Below are positions 8,714-17,195 of a stretch of DNA of 64,000 nt, in pieces. The DNA comes from Jidongwangia harbinensis (GTDB lineage: Bacteria > Actinomycetota > Actinomycetes > Mycobacteriales > Micromonosporaceae), in NCBI RefSeq assembly GCF_020216025.1, contig NZ_JAIWNC010000027.1, positions 1 to 64,000 on the forward strand. Direction: 5' to 3'. Both the position numbers and the translations under genes were made by a program. Under the pieces are notes generated by a model. That model made no database searches. It had not been told where the DNA came from and saw nothing but the letters and a program-made list of their open reading frames with translations. Every line of letters starts with the position of its first letter. Position 1 is the stretch's first letter.

Positions 8714-8968
8714 TCACAGTGCCTTGGTCACCACCACCGCCAGCAACAGAACGAGCAGGACCACCCGGATGACCCGGGTCGACGCGGTCTGCACCGGCCA
8801 GGTGGTGAACGTCAGCGCGGCGAGCGCCACCCCCAGCGCGAACAACAGCGCCGCGCCGATGATGCCGGGCAGGAAGAACCCCGCCAGCAGGACCACCAGG
8901 GCCACCACGAACGCGGTCGTCGGGCTCACCCGGGCCAGCCGGCGCAACAGGTTGTCGGACGGTGTCAC
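8714..8968 (-). CDS. Small two-helix membrane protein (DUF6703-like)
   Basis: An 84-residue protein beginning VTPSDNLLRRLARVSPTTAF. It has two long hydrophobic segments (about residues 16-45 and 63-82) and no catalytic motif. I chose the GTG at 8968. An ATG at 9004 is also in frame but overlaps the ATG of the divergent monooxygenase gene, which makes it less likely. The family name is a pattern recollection; the role is unknown. Confidence 0.65.
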   Translation of the reverse strand: MTPSDNLLRRLARVSPTTAFVVALVVLLAGFFLPGIIGAALLFALGVALAALTFTTWPVQTASTRVIRVVLLVLLLAVVVTKAL

Positions 8969-9002
8969 GAGGTCGGCTCCCGCTCTGCGTAGGCTGCTGG
9001 TC

Positions 9003-9344
9003 ATGCTGGTGCTCAATCGCTTCGTCGTCCCACCCGACGCCCAGGACGGATTCGCCGAGCGCGCGCACGCCGCGCTCGCCGCGCTGGCGGAGCGACCCGG
9101 CTACCGGTCCGGTCGGCTCACCCGGGCGCTGGACGACCCGTCCTACTGGACGCTGGTCACCGAGTGGGAGTCCGTCGGAGCTTACCGGCGCGCCCTCGGC
9201 GGCTTCGACGTGAAGGTGCACGCCACCCCGCTGCTGTCCGAGTCGCTGGACGAGCCGTCCGCGTTCGAGACCCTGGCCAGCGCGGAGCCCGGGGCGGCCG
9301 TGGTGGTCACCGCCAGCGACCGGGCGGCCGAACCGTGGCGCTGA
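9003..9344 (+). CDS. ABM-domain (antibiotic biosynthesis monooxygenase-like) protein
   Basis: Small 113-residue ferredoxin-fold protein. It starts MLVLNRFVVP and shows the pattern of ABM-family domains: an aromatic/hydrophobic first strand, the AERPGYRSGRLTRALDDP turn, and VTEWESVGAYRRAL in the second half. These proteins dimerise and are found in quinone oxidation, haem degradation and unknown stress roles. No haem-ligand motif is evident, so the substrate is open. It is divergent from the small membrane protein, and 16 bp precede the next plus-strand gene. Confidence 0.78.
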   Translation: MLVLNRFVVPPDAQDGFAERAHAALAALAERPGYRSGRLTRALDDPSYWTLVTEWESVGAYRRALGGFDVKVHATPLLSESLDEPSAFETLASAEPGAAVVVTASDRAAEPWR

Positions 9345-9360
9345 GCCGTACGCTTGCTCC

Positions 9361-9891
9361 ATGACTCAGGCGCCCGAGGTGCCGGCGCTGCCGGCCGCTC
9401 CCCCCGGTGTGCCGGGCCCGCCGCAGGGCCCCGGCGTGGTCCCGCCGTTCCCCGCGCCGCCCACCGAGGGCCGCGGTCAGCGGCTCGGCCTCGGCCTCGG
9501 CCTGGGCGCGCTGGTGCTGGTCCTGGTCTGCGGCGGCGGCCTGACCGCGGTGATCGGCCTCAGCGTGGTGATGACCCGGGCGCTCAACGAGCAGGCCCAG
9601 GTGGTGATCGGCGACTACCTCGAAGACCTCGAGGCCCGGCGGTACGCCGAGGCATACGACTCGCTGTGCGCCGAGACCAAGCAGCAGACCAGCCGGGCCA
9701 CGTTCATCAGCGAGGCGGCGGCCGCCGAGCCGATCGCGTCGCACCGCGTCGGCACGCTGGACCTGACCTCGGTCGACCTGGCCGTCCCGGTCGACGTCAC
9801 CTACCGCGACGGCGACACCGCGCGGCTGCAGGCGTACCTCGGGCAGAACCGCCAGACGGGTCAGTTCCAGGTCTGCAGTCTCGAGGAGTAA
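9361..9891 (+). CDS. Membrane-anchored protein with DUF4878-like extracytoplasmic domain
   Basis: A 176-residue protein with a proline-rich N-terminus (about 1-38), one hydrophobic helix (about 42-70) and an extracytoplasmic domain. That domain begins with a long helix followed by EDLEARRYAEAYDSLCAET, the NTF2-like pattern of DUF4878/lumazine-binding-like proteins. Two Cys residues (in LCAE and QVCSL) could form a disulfide outside the cell. It lies 62 bp upstream of glyS in the same direction. The function is unknown. Confidence 0.7.
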   Translation: MTQAPEVPALPAAPPGVPGPPQGPGVVPPFPAPPTEGRGQRLGLGLGLGALVLVLVCGGGLTAVIGLSVVMTRALNEQAQVVIGDYLEDLEARRYAEAYDSLCAETKQQTSRATFISEAAAAEPIASHRVGTLDLTSVDLAVPVDVTYRDGDTARLQAYLGQNRQTGQFQVCSLEE

Positions 9892-9953
9892 CCTCCGGAC
9901 CTGTCCCATTCCGACTCGCGTCCCCGCCGACAACCAGCCGGCGTAGGAGGAAC

Positions 9954-11333
9954 ATGCCCGCCGACCGTATCGATGCCGTCGTCAGCCTGGCCAAGCGCCG
10001 CGGCTTCGTCTTCCCCTCCAGTGAGATCTACGGAGGCACCCGCTCGGCGTGGGACTACGGTCCGCTCGGCGTGGAGCTGAAGGAGAACGTCCGCCGGCAG
10101 TGGTGGAAGACGATGGTCCAGCAGCGCGACGACATCGTCGGCCTGGACTCCGCCGTCATCCTCGCCCGCGACGTGTGGGCCGCCTCCGGCCACCTGGACG
10201 CGTTCGTCGACCCGCTCACCGAATGCCAGTCCTGCCACAAGCGCTTCCGGGCCGACCACCTGGAAGAGGCGTACGAGGCCAAGCACGGCAACCCGCCCGC
10301 CGCGCTATCCGAGCTGAACTGCCCGAACTGCGGCAACAAGGGCACCTTCACCGAGCCGAAGATGTTCAACGGCCTGATGAAGACGTACCTCGGCCCCACC
10401 GAGAGCGCGGAAGGCATGCATTACCTGCGCCCGGAGACGGCACAGGGCATCTTCGTGAACTACAACAACGTGGCCACCGCCGCCCGCAAGAAGCCGCCGT
10501 TCGGCATCGCCCAGGTCGGCAAGAGCTTCCGCAACGAGATCACCCCCGGCAACTTCATCTTCCGGACCCGCGAGTTCGAGCAGATGGAGATGGAGTTCTT
10601 CGTCGAGCCCGGCTCCGACGAGAAGTGGCACGAGTACTGGCTGCAGGAACGCTGGAACTGGTACACCGAGCTGGGTCTGGCCGAGAGCAACCTGCGCTTC
10701 TTCGAGCACCCCAGGGAGAAGCTCTCGCACTATTCGAAGCGGACCGTCGACATCGAGTACCGCTTCCAGTTCGGCGGCACCGAGTTCTCCGAGCTGGAGG
10801 GCATCGCGAACCGCACCGACTTCGACCTGTCCACCCACTCGAAGCACTCCGGCGTCGACCTCTCCTACTTCGACCAGGAGAAGGGCGAGCGCTGGGTGCC
10901 GTACGTGATCGAGCCCGCGGCCGGCCTCACCCGCGCCGTGCTGGCGTTCCTGCTCGAGGCGTACGACGAGGACGAGGCCCCGAACACCAAGGGCGGCGTG
11001 GACAAGCGCACGGTGATGCGCTTCGACCCGCGGCTGGCGCCGATCAAGGTGGCGGTACTGCCGTTGTCCCGCAACCCGGAACTGTCGCCCAAGGCCCGGG
11101 AACTGTCCGCCACGCTGCGCAAGCGCTGGATCGTCGAGTTCGACGACTCGCAGGCGATCGGCCGCCGGTACCGCCGCCAGGACGAGATCGGCACGCCGTT
11201 CTGCGTGACGGTCGACTTCGACACGCTGCAGGACAACGCGGTGACGGTGCGGGACCGGGACACGATGAAGCAGGAGCGGGTGTCGCTCGACCAGATCGAG
11301 GACTACCTGATCAAGCGGCTGCCCGGCTGCTGA
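9954..11333 (+). CDS. glyS: Glycyl-tRNA synthetase
   Basis: Charges tRNA-Gly. This is the homodimeric class II form, 459 residues, opening with RIDAVVSLAKRRGFVFPSSE. A zinc-binding insertion has the pairs CQSCHKRF and CPNCGNKG (about 87-130). Class II motif 2 is seen in FRNEITPGNFIFRTREFEQM, and motif 3 precedes the anticodon-binding domain, which starts near IKVAVLPLSRNPE. The start ATG follows TAGGAGGAAC, a strong ribosome-binding site. The length is normal for the bacterial/eukaryote-type enzyme, and no oddities are visible. Confidence 0.97.
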   Translation: MPADRIDAVVSLAKRRGFVFPSSEIYGGTRSAWDYGPLGVELKENVRRQWWKTMVQQRDDIVGLDSAVILARDVWAASGHLDAFVDPLTECQSCHKRFRADHLEEAYEAKHGNPPAALSELNCPNCGNKGTFTEPKMFNGLMKTYLGPTESAEGMHYLRPETAQGIFVNYNNVATAARKKPPFGIAQVGKSFRNEITPGNFIFRTREFEQMEMEFFVEPGSDEKWHEYWLQERWNWYTELGLAESNLRFFEHPREKLSHYSKRTVDIEYRFQFGGTEFSELEGIANRTDFDLSTHSKHSGVDLSYFDQEKGERWVPYVIEPAAGLTRAVLAFLLEAYDEDEAPNTKGGVDKRTVMRFDPRLAPIKVAVLPLSRNPELSPKARELSATLRKRWIVEFDDSQAIGRRYRRQDEIGTPFCVTVDFDTLQDNAVTVRDRDTMKQERVSLDQIEDYLIKRLPGC

Positions 11334-11342
11334 CCACCGCTC

Positions 11343-11412
11343 GCCGGCCGCGCGCCGGGCGGCTTGCCGGTTCGAGCGCGGCGCCTGGACTGCCGGGCGC
11401 CGCGCGGCCGGC
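11343..11412. terminator. Bidirectional hairpin between glyS and the xdhC-like gene
   Basis: GCCGGCCGCGCG (11343-11354) pairs perfectly with CGCGCGGCCGGC (11401-11412). Further GC-rich arms (CCGGGCG, CGCCCGG-type) lie inside. The right arm reaches the stop codon of the minus-strand gene. There is no U-tract, as is common for high-GC actinobacteria. Confidence 0.55.
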
Positions 11413-11894
11413 TAGAAGGTGAAGCCGCCCGGGCGGCCGTTTCGGTCCGCGATCAGCCCGGCCAGCGTCGCCAACGCGATCTCGGCCGGCGTGCGACTGC
11501 CGATGTTGAGGCCGATCGGCCGGTGCACCCGGGCGATCTCCCGATCCGGTACCCCGAGATTCCGCAACGCCGCCACGTGTGGCCCCTCGTGCTTCGGGTT
11601 GCCCACGATGCCGATCCACCGGGTGTCGGCCGCCAGCGCCGCCCGGAGCACGTCGCCGATCTCCGGCCGGTGGTGGTCGGTGAGGACCACGTCGGTGTGG
11701 TCGTCCAGCCCGGCCGCGGCCAGGTCGGCCACGAACTGGTCGCCGTGCGGTTTCGGCGGGCCGAGCAGCCGGGTCGGGTCCGGCTCGACCAGCACGCTGC
11801 GGAAACCCAGCTCCACGCCGAGTCGCAGCAGCAGCTCGGCGAGCGGCGTCTCGAAGACCGCCACCAGTTTCCTCGGACTCAGCTCGTCACCCAC
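11412..11894 (-). CDS. XdhC-family protein (C-terminal Rossmann domain only)
   Basis: A 160-residue protein matching the C-terminal domain of XdhC/CoxI molybdenum-enzyme chaperones: LSPRKLVAVFETPLAELLLR, then DVVLTDHHRPEIGDVLRAAL, WIGIVGNPKHEGPHVAALRNLG and the closing segment PIGLNIGSRTPAEIALATLA. The usual N-terminal XdhC domain with its CG motif is absent, so this is the short form found alone in actinobacteria. I chose GTG 11894 because the open frame beyond it overlaps the divergent dus start region. No molybdenum enzyme lies nearby, so its partner is unknown. Confidence 0.82.
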   Translation of the reverse strand: MGDELSPRKLVAVFETPLAELLLRLGVELGFRSVLVEPDPTRLLGPPKPHGDQFVADLAAAGLDDHTDVVLTDHHRPEIGDVLRAALAADTRWIGIVGNPKHEGPHVAALRNLGVPDREIARVHRPIGLNIGSRTPAEIALATLAGLIADRNGRPGGFTF

Positions 11895-11933
11895 CTCGAC
11901 GACTGTGCCAGACGGCGTGCCATTCTCGAAGGC

Positions 11934-13055
11934 GTGACTTTCCAGCTCGGCACGTACGACGTCTCGCCTCCGGTGGTGCTCGCCCCGATGGCCGGCATCA
12001 CCAACGTCGCGTTCCGCCGGCTCTGCCGCGAGCAGGGCGGCGGCGTCTACGTGTGCGAGATGATCACCACCCGGGCGCTGGTCGAGCGGATCCCCAAGAC
12101 GCTCAAGATGATCACCTTCGCCGAGGACGAGGACTTCCGGAGCCTGCAGCTGTACGGCGTGGACCCGGACGTCACGGCCGCCGCGGTGCGGATGGTGGCC
12201 GAGGACGGGCTGGCCGACCACATCGACCTCAACTTCGGCTGCCCGGTGCCCAAGGTCACCCGCCGCGGTGGCGGTTCCGCGTTGCCGTGGCGGCGCAAGC
12301 TGTTCGGCCGCATCGTGCGGCAGGCGGTGGAGGCGGCGGAACCGGCCGGCATCCCGGTCACGGTGAAGATGCGCAAGGGCATCGACGACGACCATCTGAC
12401 GTACGTCGAAGCGGGCCTGATCGCCCAGGAGGCCGGTGTCGCCGCGGTCGCCCTGCACGCCCGCACCGCCGAGCAGCGGTACTCGGGCACCGCCGACTGG
12501 GACGCCATCGCCACGCTCAAGCAGGTGCTCGACGTCCCGGTGCTGGGCAACGGCGACATCTGGGAGGCCGCCGACGCCATGCGGATGGTGGCGCACACCG
12601 GTGTCGACGGCGTGGTGGTGGGCCGTGGCTGCCTGGGCCGGCCGTGGTTGTTCGCCGACCTGGAGGCCGCGTTCGCCGGCCGGCCCACCCAGCAGCTGCC
12701 GTCGCTCGGCGAGGTCGCCGCGATCATGTCCCGGCACGCGCATCTGCTGGTCGAGGCGCTGGAGGACGAGAAGCACGGCTGCGCGGACTTCCGGAAGCAC
12801 GTCGCGTGGTACCTCAAGGGTTTCCCGGTCGGCGGCGATCTGCGCCGCAGCCTGGCCATGGTGTCGTCGCTCGCGGAACTGGACGACCTGCTCGGCCGGC
12901 TGGACCCGGACGTGCCGTTCCCGGCCGAGTCGCTGGGCCAGCCCCGCGGCCGGATCAACGCGCCCGGCAAGGTGTCGCTGCCGTACGGCTGGCTGGACAG
13001 CCGCGACGACGACACCGTCCCGGAGGGCGCCGAGATGGAGAACTCCGGCGGCTAG
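11934..13055 (+). CDS. dusB: tRNA-dihydrouridine synthase (DusB-like)
   Basis: FMN- and NADPH-dependent enzyme that reduces uridine in the tRNA D-loop. The 373-residue protein opens with VVLAPMAGITNVAFRRLC, the flavin-binding first strand of the TIM barrel. The catalytic Cys is in the signature LNFGCPVPKVTRRGGGSAL (about 95-113). KMRKG and HARTAEQRYSG supply phosphate and tRNA contacts, and GNGDIWEAADA and VVVGRGCLGRPW complete the FMN site. The start is GTG 11934, 39 bp from the divergent XdhC-like start. The last four bases overlap the opposite-strand DUF2786 gene. Confidence 0.94.
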   Translation: MTFQLGTYDVSPPVVLAPMAGITNVAFRRLCREQGGGVYVCEMITTRALVERIPKTLKMITFAEDEDFRSLQLYGVDPDVTAAAVRMVAEDGLADHIDLNFGCPVPKVTRRGGGSALPWRRKLFGRIVRQAVEAAEPAGIPVTVKMRKGIDDDHLTYVEAGLIAQEAGVAAVALHARTAEQRYSGTADWDAIATLKQVLDVPVLGNGDIWEAADAMRMVAHTGVDGVVVGRGCLGRPWLFADLEAAFAGRPTQQLPSLGEVAAIMSRHAHLLVEALEDEKHGCADFRKHVAWYLKGFPVGGDLRRSLAMVSSLAELDDLLGRLDPDVPFPAESLGQPRGRINAPGKVSLPYGWLDSRDDDTVPEGAEMENSGG

Positions 13056-14188
13056 ACGTCGAACAACGCCCCGTCGGCGGCGTCCCGGCCCGAGTCCCAG
13101 CCCTCGAGGCTGTCCACCCGGCGGCCCCGGGAGCGGACCGTGGCTGGAAACACCCGCTGCATCGTCTCCCGCACCTCGGTGTCCCGGGACGCCAGCACCG
13201 GCAGCAGATCCGCGGTCCCGTCCACGGCCGCGGCGGTGGCCGCCGCCAGCCGTTCGCCGACCCCGACCGCGTACGCCACCAGGAACGATCGCCGGAACGC
13301 CTTCAGCCGCGCCTTGCCGGATCGCGGCTCGGCCCGCACCATCGCCCGGTCGCCCTGCACCAGCAGCGACGTGTACAGCAGCTCGACCGCGTCGAGGTCG
13401 GCGTCGAAGCCGAACACGGTGCTGAAACCCAGCTCCGGCGACCACACGGTGTGGCAGCGGTTGGCCCGCGCCACCGCGTCCAGCAGGGCCGCCTTCTCAC
13501 TCTCGTACGGGTGGTCCACGCCGATCCGCCGCGCGTACGGCACCAGCTCGTCGCTCCGCGCGGCCACCGCGTCCGCGATGCTGTGCCGGGCGATCAGCTC
13601 CTGCGCCTTGGCGCTGTACGCCTCCGCCTCCGCCGGATAGTCCGTGGCCTCGGCCTTGGCCAGCAGCGACCGCACCCGGTGCAGCAGCGCCGGGTCGGCC
13701 GGCGACGTGCCGGCCGGGGCCGCGACGGTGCCGGGCGGCGGCACCAGGGTTTCGATGGCGGGCAACTCCCGCAGCGTGGCCATCAGCCGCAGCACCGCGT
13801 CGAGCAGCGTCACCCGGTCGACCCGCCACCGGGCGGACGCCTCGCGCAGGTAGGCGTCGCCGGCACTCCACCAGATCCGGGCGCCGAGTTCGTCGGCCTG
13901 GGCGAGCCAGCGCCGGTCGACCGTGTCGCGGGCGAAGCCGTGCAGGTGGGCGGCCACCGCGTCGGTGACCAGCCGGCCCTGCACCGGGTCGCCCCGGCGG
14001 GCCACCACCCGGTGCAGTTCGACCGGCTGCCACCCGGACCGCAGCAGCGTGCCGCACGCCTGGTGGACGACTGCGGTCAGTTCCGGGTCGACGTCGCCGG
14101 GCGGCGCCACGGTCAGCGTGTCCAGCCCGGCCTCGTAGTCGACGGCTCCGCCGAGGATGCCGCCGAGTGTCTCCCGCACCGATGTCAC
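13052..14188 (-). CDS. DUF2786 domain protein
   Basis: A 378-residue cytoplasmic protein with an N-terminal helical domain and a central DUF2786 motif: VRSLLAKAEATDYPAEAEAY followed by AKAQELIARHSI (about 190-222). The C-terminal half includes RSFLVAYAVGVGERL. DUF2786 proteins are common in actinobacteria and have no proven function. I chose GTG 14188 (VTSVRETLGG); the longer frame to 14257 runs through the hairpin at 14208-14240. Both ends are close to neighbours, with a four-base convergent overlap with dusB. Confidence 0.8.
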   Translation of the reverse strand: MTSVRETLGGILGGAVDYEAGLDTLTVAPPGDVDPELTAVVHQACGTLLRSGWQPVELHRVVARRGDPVQGRLVTDAVAAHLHGFARDTVDRRWLAQADELGARIWWSAGDAYLREASARWRVDRVTLLDAVLRLMATLRELPAIETLVPPPGTVAAPAGTSPADPALLHRVRSLLAKAEATDYPAEAEAYSAKAQELIARHSIADAVAARSDELVPYARRIGVDHPYESEKAALLDAVARANRCHTVWSPELGFSTVFGFDADLDAVELLYTSLLVQGDRAMVRAEPRSGKARLKAFRRSFLVAYAVGVGERLAAATAAAVDGTADLLPVLASRDTEVRETMQRVFPATVRSRGRRVDSLEGWDSGRDAADGALFDV

Positions 14189-14207
14189 GGGGCCCAGCTT
14201 GCCCGCA

Positions 14208-14240
14208 GGCGGGGAGGCCGGTGCGGTCGGCCTCCCCGCC
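14208..14240 (-). terminator. Hairpin terminator of the roadblock operon
   Basis: GGCGGGGAGGCCG (14208-14220) and CGGCCTCCCCGCC (14228-14240) form a perfect 13-bp stem with a seven-base loop. It lies 18 bp past the stop of the last minus-strand roadblock gene. No U-tract follows. Confidence 0.75.
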
Positions 14241-14257
14241 GACGGGGAACGGGACAC

Positions 14258-14629
14258 TCAGACGTCGAGATCCGCCTCGATGCGCTTGAGGTGGTGCCGG
14301 GCCATGGCCAGGTTCGACCGGTCCCGGCGCAGGGCCACGTACAGGAACAGGCCCTTGCCCGCCCGGCTGGTCAGCGGCCGGATCAGGTGGTACTGCGTGT
14401 CCAGCGTGATCAGGATGTCCTCGATCTTCTCGGACAGGTTGAGCATCTCCATCGCGCGCAGCTTCGCGCGGACCACGTCGGTGTTGCCCGCGGCGGCGAC
14501 CGTCAGGTCGATCTCCTTGCCGCCGCCGGCCATGCCGAGCGCCATGCCGCTGGTGTGGTCCACGAGCGCGACGCCGATGGCGCCGTCGATGTCCATGATC
14601 TCTTTCAGTGCGGTGTCCATGTCAGTCAT
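14258..14629 (-). CDS. Roadblock/LC7-like small protein A
   Basis: A 123-residue alpha/beta protein with the roadblock/LC7 pattern: N-terminal helix ALKEIMDIDGAIGVALVDH, strand GMALGMAGG, helix, then IEDILITLDTQYHLIRPL and GLFLYVALRRDRSNLAMARH. In bacteria these folds act as GTPase-activating or scaffold partners of small Ras-like GTPases (MglB type). GAGGACC lies upstream of the ATG. It is the last gene of a four-gene minus-strand operon of related proteins, and closely resembles the first gene (16246-16626) in length and pattern. Confidence 0.78.
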   Translation of the reverse strand: MTDMDTALKEIMDIDGAIGVALVDHTSGMALGMAGGGKEIDLTVAAAGNTDVVRAKLRAMEMLNLSEKIEDILITLDTQYHLIRPLTSRAGKGLFLYVALRRDRSNLAMARHHLKRIEADLDV

Positions 14630-14726
14630 CGCAGGTCCTCCGTCGTACGCAGGGTGGGATGGTTGCCCGCCGGAGCGGCCGGGCCGGGGTTCGGAACACG
14701 GCGGGTGCCGGTCCGACAACGTTGGG

Positions 14727-15206
14727 TCAGCCGGCGGTCTGCCGGCCGCGCATGCTGCTGGGCAGCGTGGCCATCGGGGTGCGCCGGGCCAGCGGAACGG
14801 ACAACCCGGACTGGACCGGGATGTCGGGGTACGCCGGGCGCTCGAGGATGAGCATCGGCACCAGCCGCCGCACCGAGCGGCGTGCCTCCAGGTGGACCAT
14901 GCCCAGGTTGGCGCTGCCCGTGGTGACCAGGGTGAGGACCGCGTCCGGGCCCGCGGTGTACGAGGTGATGTAGCCGCCGTCGCACTGCACCACGGACTCC
15001 CGCAGCTCGCCATGGTCGACCGCGTGCGCGAACCGGCGGGCCAGCGCCAGATGCGCGGCGGCCAGGGCGGCGAGGCTGTCCGGCTCGATGCCGTGGGCGT
15101 CGTGCGCGACCACCATGCCGTCGATCGTGGCGATCACGCTGCCCAGAAGTTCCGGCATCCTGGTCCGCAGGTTGCCGAGTTCGGCCAGTACCGCCGGGTC
15201 CACCAT
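14727..15206 (-). CDS. Roadblock/LC7-domain protein B
   Basis: A 159-residue protein with the LC7 signature: VLAELGNLRTRMPELLGSVI, then ATIDGMVVAHDAHG (the beta-hairpin after helix 1), LAALAAAHLALARRFA, and the second sheet GGYITSYTAGPDAVLTLVTT. A Pro/Arg-rich tail of about 40 residues follows the domain. It lies between the DUF4388 gene and roadblock protein A in the same operon. A GTPase partner is expected from the family, but none is encoded in the window. Confidence 0.8.
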   Translation of the reverse strand: MVDPAVLAELGNLRTRMPELLGSVIATIDGMVVAHDAHGIEPDSLAALAAAHLALARRFAHAVDHGELRESVVQCDGGYITSYTAGPDAVLTLVTTGSANLGMVHLEARRSVRRLVPMLILERPAYPDIPVQSGLSVPLARRTPMATLPSSMRGRQTAG

Positions 15207-15242
15207 CCTCGGTCTCCTTCGTGCTTGGTGGGGGTGCGCGCG

Positions 15243-16232
15243 TCACCGCAACGCCCGTAGTGCGGTCCGGATGCGTTTGAGCAGGACCTCGTCCGTGCCG
15301 GTGTGCAGCGGCGGCGCGTTCGGCCCGACGTCCTTGGGCAGCTTGGCGCCGGGTTTGCGGCGGGTCAGCTTGGGCGGCCGGTACACCGTCCCGGTGCTCC
15401 CGGACGACTCCGGTTCCAGCGCGTGCCGGGGCGGATCGGGCGCCGGCCGGGCCACCGGTGGCGTGTCGGCCGGCGCGGCCGGGCGGCGCGCGTCCACCGC
15501 GGTCGGGTGCACCCCGGGCAGCCGGACGAAGTCCGGTTGGTCCGCCGCCGGTGGCGCCGGGCGCTCGATCAGGCCCGCGGCGGCCAGCCGGCGCAGCTCC
15601 TGGATCGTCGCGTATCCGGCCCGGCCCAGCAGCAGCGCAAGGTCGGCGGGGGTGCGCTGGCCGTCCGCGTGCACCAGCAGCTCCCACTGCAGCGCGGTCA
15701 CCGTGACCCGTTCCACCGGCGGCCGGGGCACCGGCGTCACCGGCGCCACGTCCACCTCCGGGTGCGGAAAGATCTCGTCCAGCAGCCGGGCCCGGCGGCG
15801 CGCCTCGCGGGTCACCGCCGCCGGCTCCACCCGGATCACCGGTCCCAGCCAGTGCGTGGCGCCGGGCAGGAACTCGACCGGCCCGCCCGGGGCGGCGAGC
15901 GCGAAGTACGCCGCGTCGTAGATCGCCCCCAGGACGCACAACTCCAGTTCGCCGCGGGTCAGGTGGCCCTGCTCCAACAGCAGGTGACCGACCTGTGCCA
16001 GGGACGTGCCCGCGTCCAGCGCCGCCTGCCAGGTGCGCCCGGCCAGCCGCCCGGACGCGGTGAGCAGCTCACCGACCCCCGGCGCGGCCACCGACTCGGC
16101 GTACATGATCAGCCCTTCGAGGAGATAGACGGTGCCGCCGGGGTGACCCTGCACCACCAGCGCGCCGGTCTGCCGCTCGCCGGCCGCCTGCGTCAGCAGG
16201 CGCACGGGCGCAGCGGTCTTCGAGGGACTCAC
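15243..16232 (-). CDS. DUF4388 (PATAN-like) domain protein
   Basis: A 329-residue soluble protein. The N-terminal part (about 5-130) has the DUF4388 pattern: RLLTQAAGERQTGALVVQG, then GTVYLLEGLIMYAES and VGHLLLEQGHLTRGELELCV. A middle helical region (about 175-235) looks like a winged helix (LQWELLVHADGQRTPADLAL). The C-terminus is Pro-rich and of low complexity, ending in a basic helix. DUF4388/PATAN modules occur in two-component and Ras-like signalling proteins. The association here with three roadblock proteins supports a signalling or polarity complex. That role is inference. Confidence 0.75.
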   Translation of the reverse strand: MSPSKTAAPVRLLTQAAGERQTGALVVQGHPGGTVYLLEGLIMYAESVAAPGVGELLTASGRLAGRTWQAALDAGTSLAQVGHLLLEQGHLTRGELELCVLGAIYDAAYFALAAPGGPVEFLPGATHWLGPVIRVEPAAVTREARRRARLLDEIFPHPEVDVAPVTPVPRPPVERVTVTALQWELLVHADGQRTPADLALLLGRAGYATIQELRRLAAAGLIERPAPPAADQPDFVRLPGVHPTAVDARRPAAPADTPPVARPAPDPPRHALEPESSGSTGTVYRPPKLTRRKPGAKLPKDVGPNAPPLHTGTDEVLLKRIRTALRALR

Positions 16233-16245
16233 CGGGTTTCCTTCC

Positions 16246-16626
16246 TCAAGCGGCGACGAGTTCGTCGGCGAGCTTCTGCATGCGGCGGCGGGCCACGGCG
16301 AGGTTGCCGTGCACCCGGTCGAGCCACAGGTAGAGCACGAGCCGACTGTCGAAGTCGGTCTGGACCAGGCGCAGCAGGTGGTAGCCCCCCGCGGTGGTGA
16401 TGATCAGGTCTTCGAGCAGGTCGTGCGGTACGGCGGAGACGAACAGCGAGCGGCTGGTCGCCGCCTGGACCACGTCCGCGGTACCGGCCGCAGCCGCCTC
16501 GTGATCCGCGTTCGGTGCGGCTCCCGTCGTGGCGACCGGGAAACCGGTGGTGTAGTCGACGATGCTGGCGCCGATCGCGCCGGGAATCGCCATGGCCTCC
16601 TGTAGACAGTTGTCGACGCCGGGCAC
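16246..16626 (-). CDS. Roadblock/LC7-like small protein C
   Basis: A 126-residue protein and the first gene of the operon. It parallels protein A: NCLQEAMAIPGAIGASIVDY, then a short strand-turn, LEDLIITTAGGYHLLRLVQ, and RLVLYLWLDRVHGNLAVARR. These two proteins probably form a paralogous pair derived by duplication, separated by the DUF4388 and larger LC7 genes. It is 13 bp upstream of the DUF4388 start, so the two are probably co-transcribed. Confidence 0.75.
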   Translation of the reverse strand: MPGVDNCLQEAMAIPGAIGASIVDYTTGFPVATTGAAPNADHEAAAAGTADVVQAATSRSLFVSAVPHDLLEDLIITTAGGYHLLRLVQTDFDSRLVLYLWLDRVHGNLAVARRRMQKLADELVAA

Positions 16627-16831
16627 GACACTCCCTCAGCGCTTCGGTTCCGCGGGTGGCGGCGGTTCCCTGCCGTCACCGTGGTCATCCTGCGGGTGAC
16701 GTTCCGCGGCGGGTCGCACCCGGTGTGCGTTCTGTTTCACGTTGCCGGCGGGCCTCTCGTGATCGCTGCCGCATCGATCCGCGGCGCGTAACATGATCGT
16801 CACTTTCGATCACCGTCACGGGAGGCGCCGC

Positions 16832-17185
16832 ATGCCCAGCCGCTGGGAGCAGATCGTCGTCGACGCGGAGGACCCCGCCCGGCTGGCCCGCTGGTGGGCC
16901 GAGGCACTCGGGTACGAGATCGTCCACGAGGCGCCCGAGGAGGTGGAGATCCGCCGCCACCCCGACGAACTGCCCGGCCTGCTGTTCACCCCGGTCCCGG
17001 ACGCCAAGACGGTGAAGAACCGGCTGCACATCGATCTGCGCCCGGACGACCAGGAGTCCGAGGTGGAACGCCTCGTCGACATGGGCGCCCGGCCGGTCGA
17101 CATCGGCCAGCAGAACGTCGGCTGGGTGGTGCTCGCCGACCCCGAAGGCAACGAGTTCTGCGTGCTGAGCTCGCCGAAGACCTAG
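16832..17185 (+). CDS. VOC-family (glyoxalase-fold) protein
   Basis: A 117-residue protein opening SRWEQIVVDAEDPARLARWW, the first beta-alpha unit of the vicinal-oxygen-chelate fold. The second module contains NRLHIDLRPDD and ends with VVLADPEGNEFCVL, the typical last strand carrying the metal-ligand Glu. The ATG at 16832 follows GGGAGGCGCCGC. Similar stand-alone proteins are usually annotated as glyoxalase or bleomycin-resistance-like. The substrate is unknown. Confidence 0.85.
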   Translation: MPSRWEQIVVDAEDPARLARWWAEALGYEIVHEAPEEVEIRRHPDELPGLLFTPVPDAKTVKNRLHIDLRPDDQESEVERLVDMGARPVDIGQQNVGWVVLADPEGNEFCVLSSPKT

Positions 17186-17195
17186 TCTCGGACAG

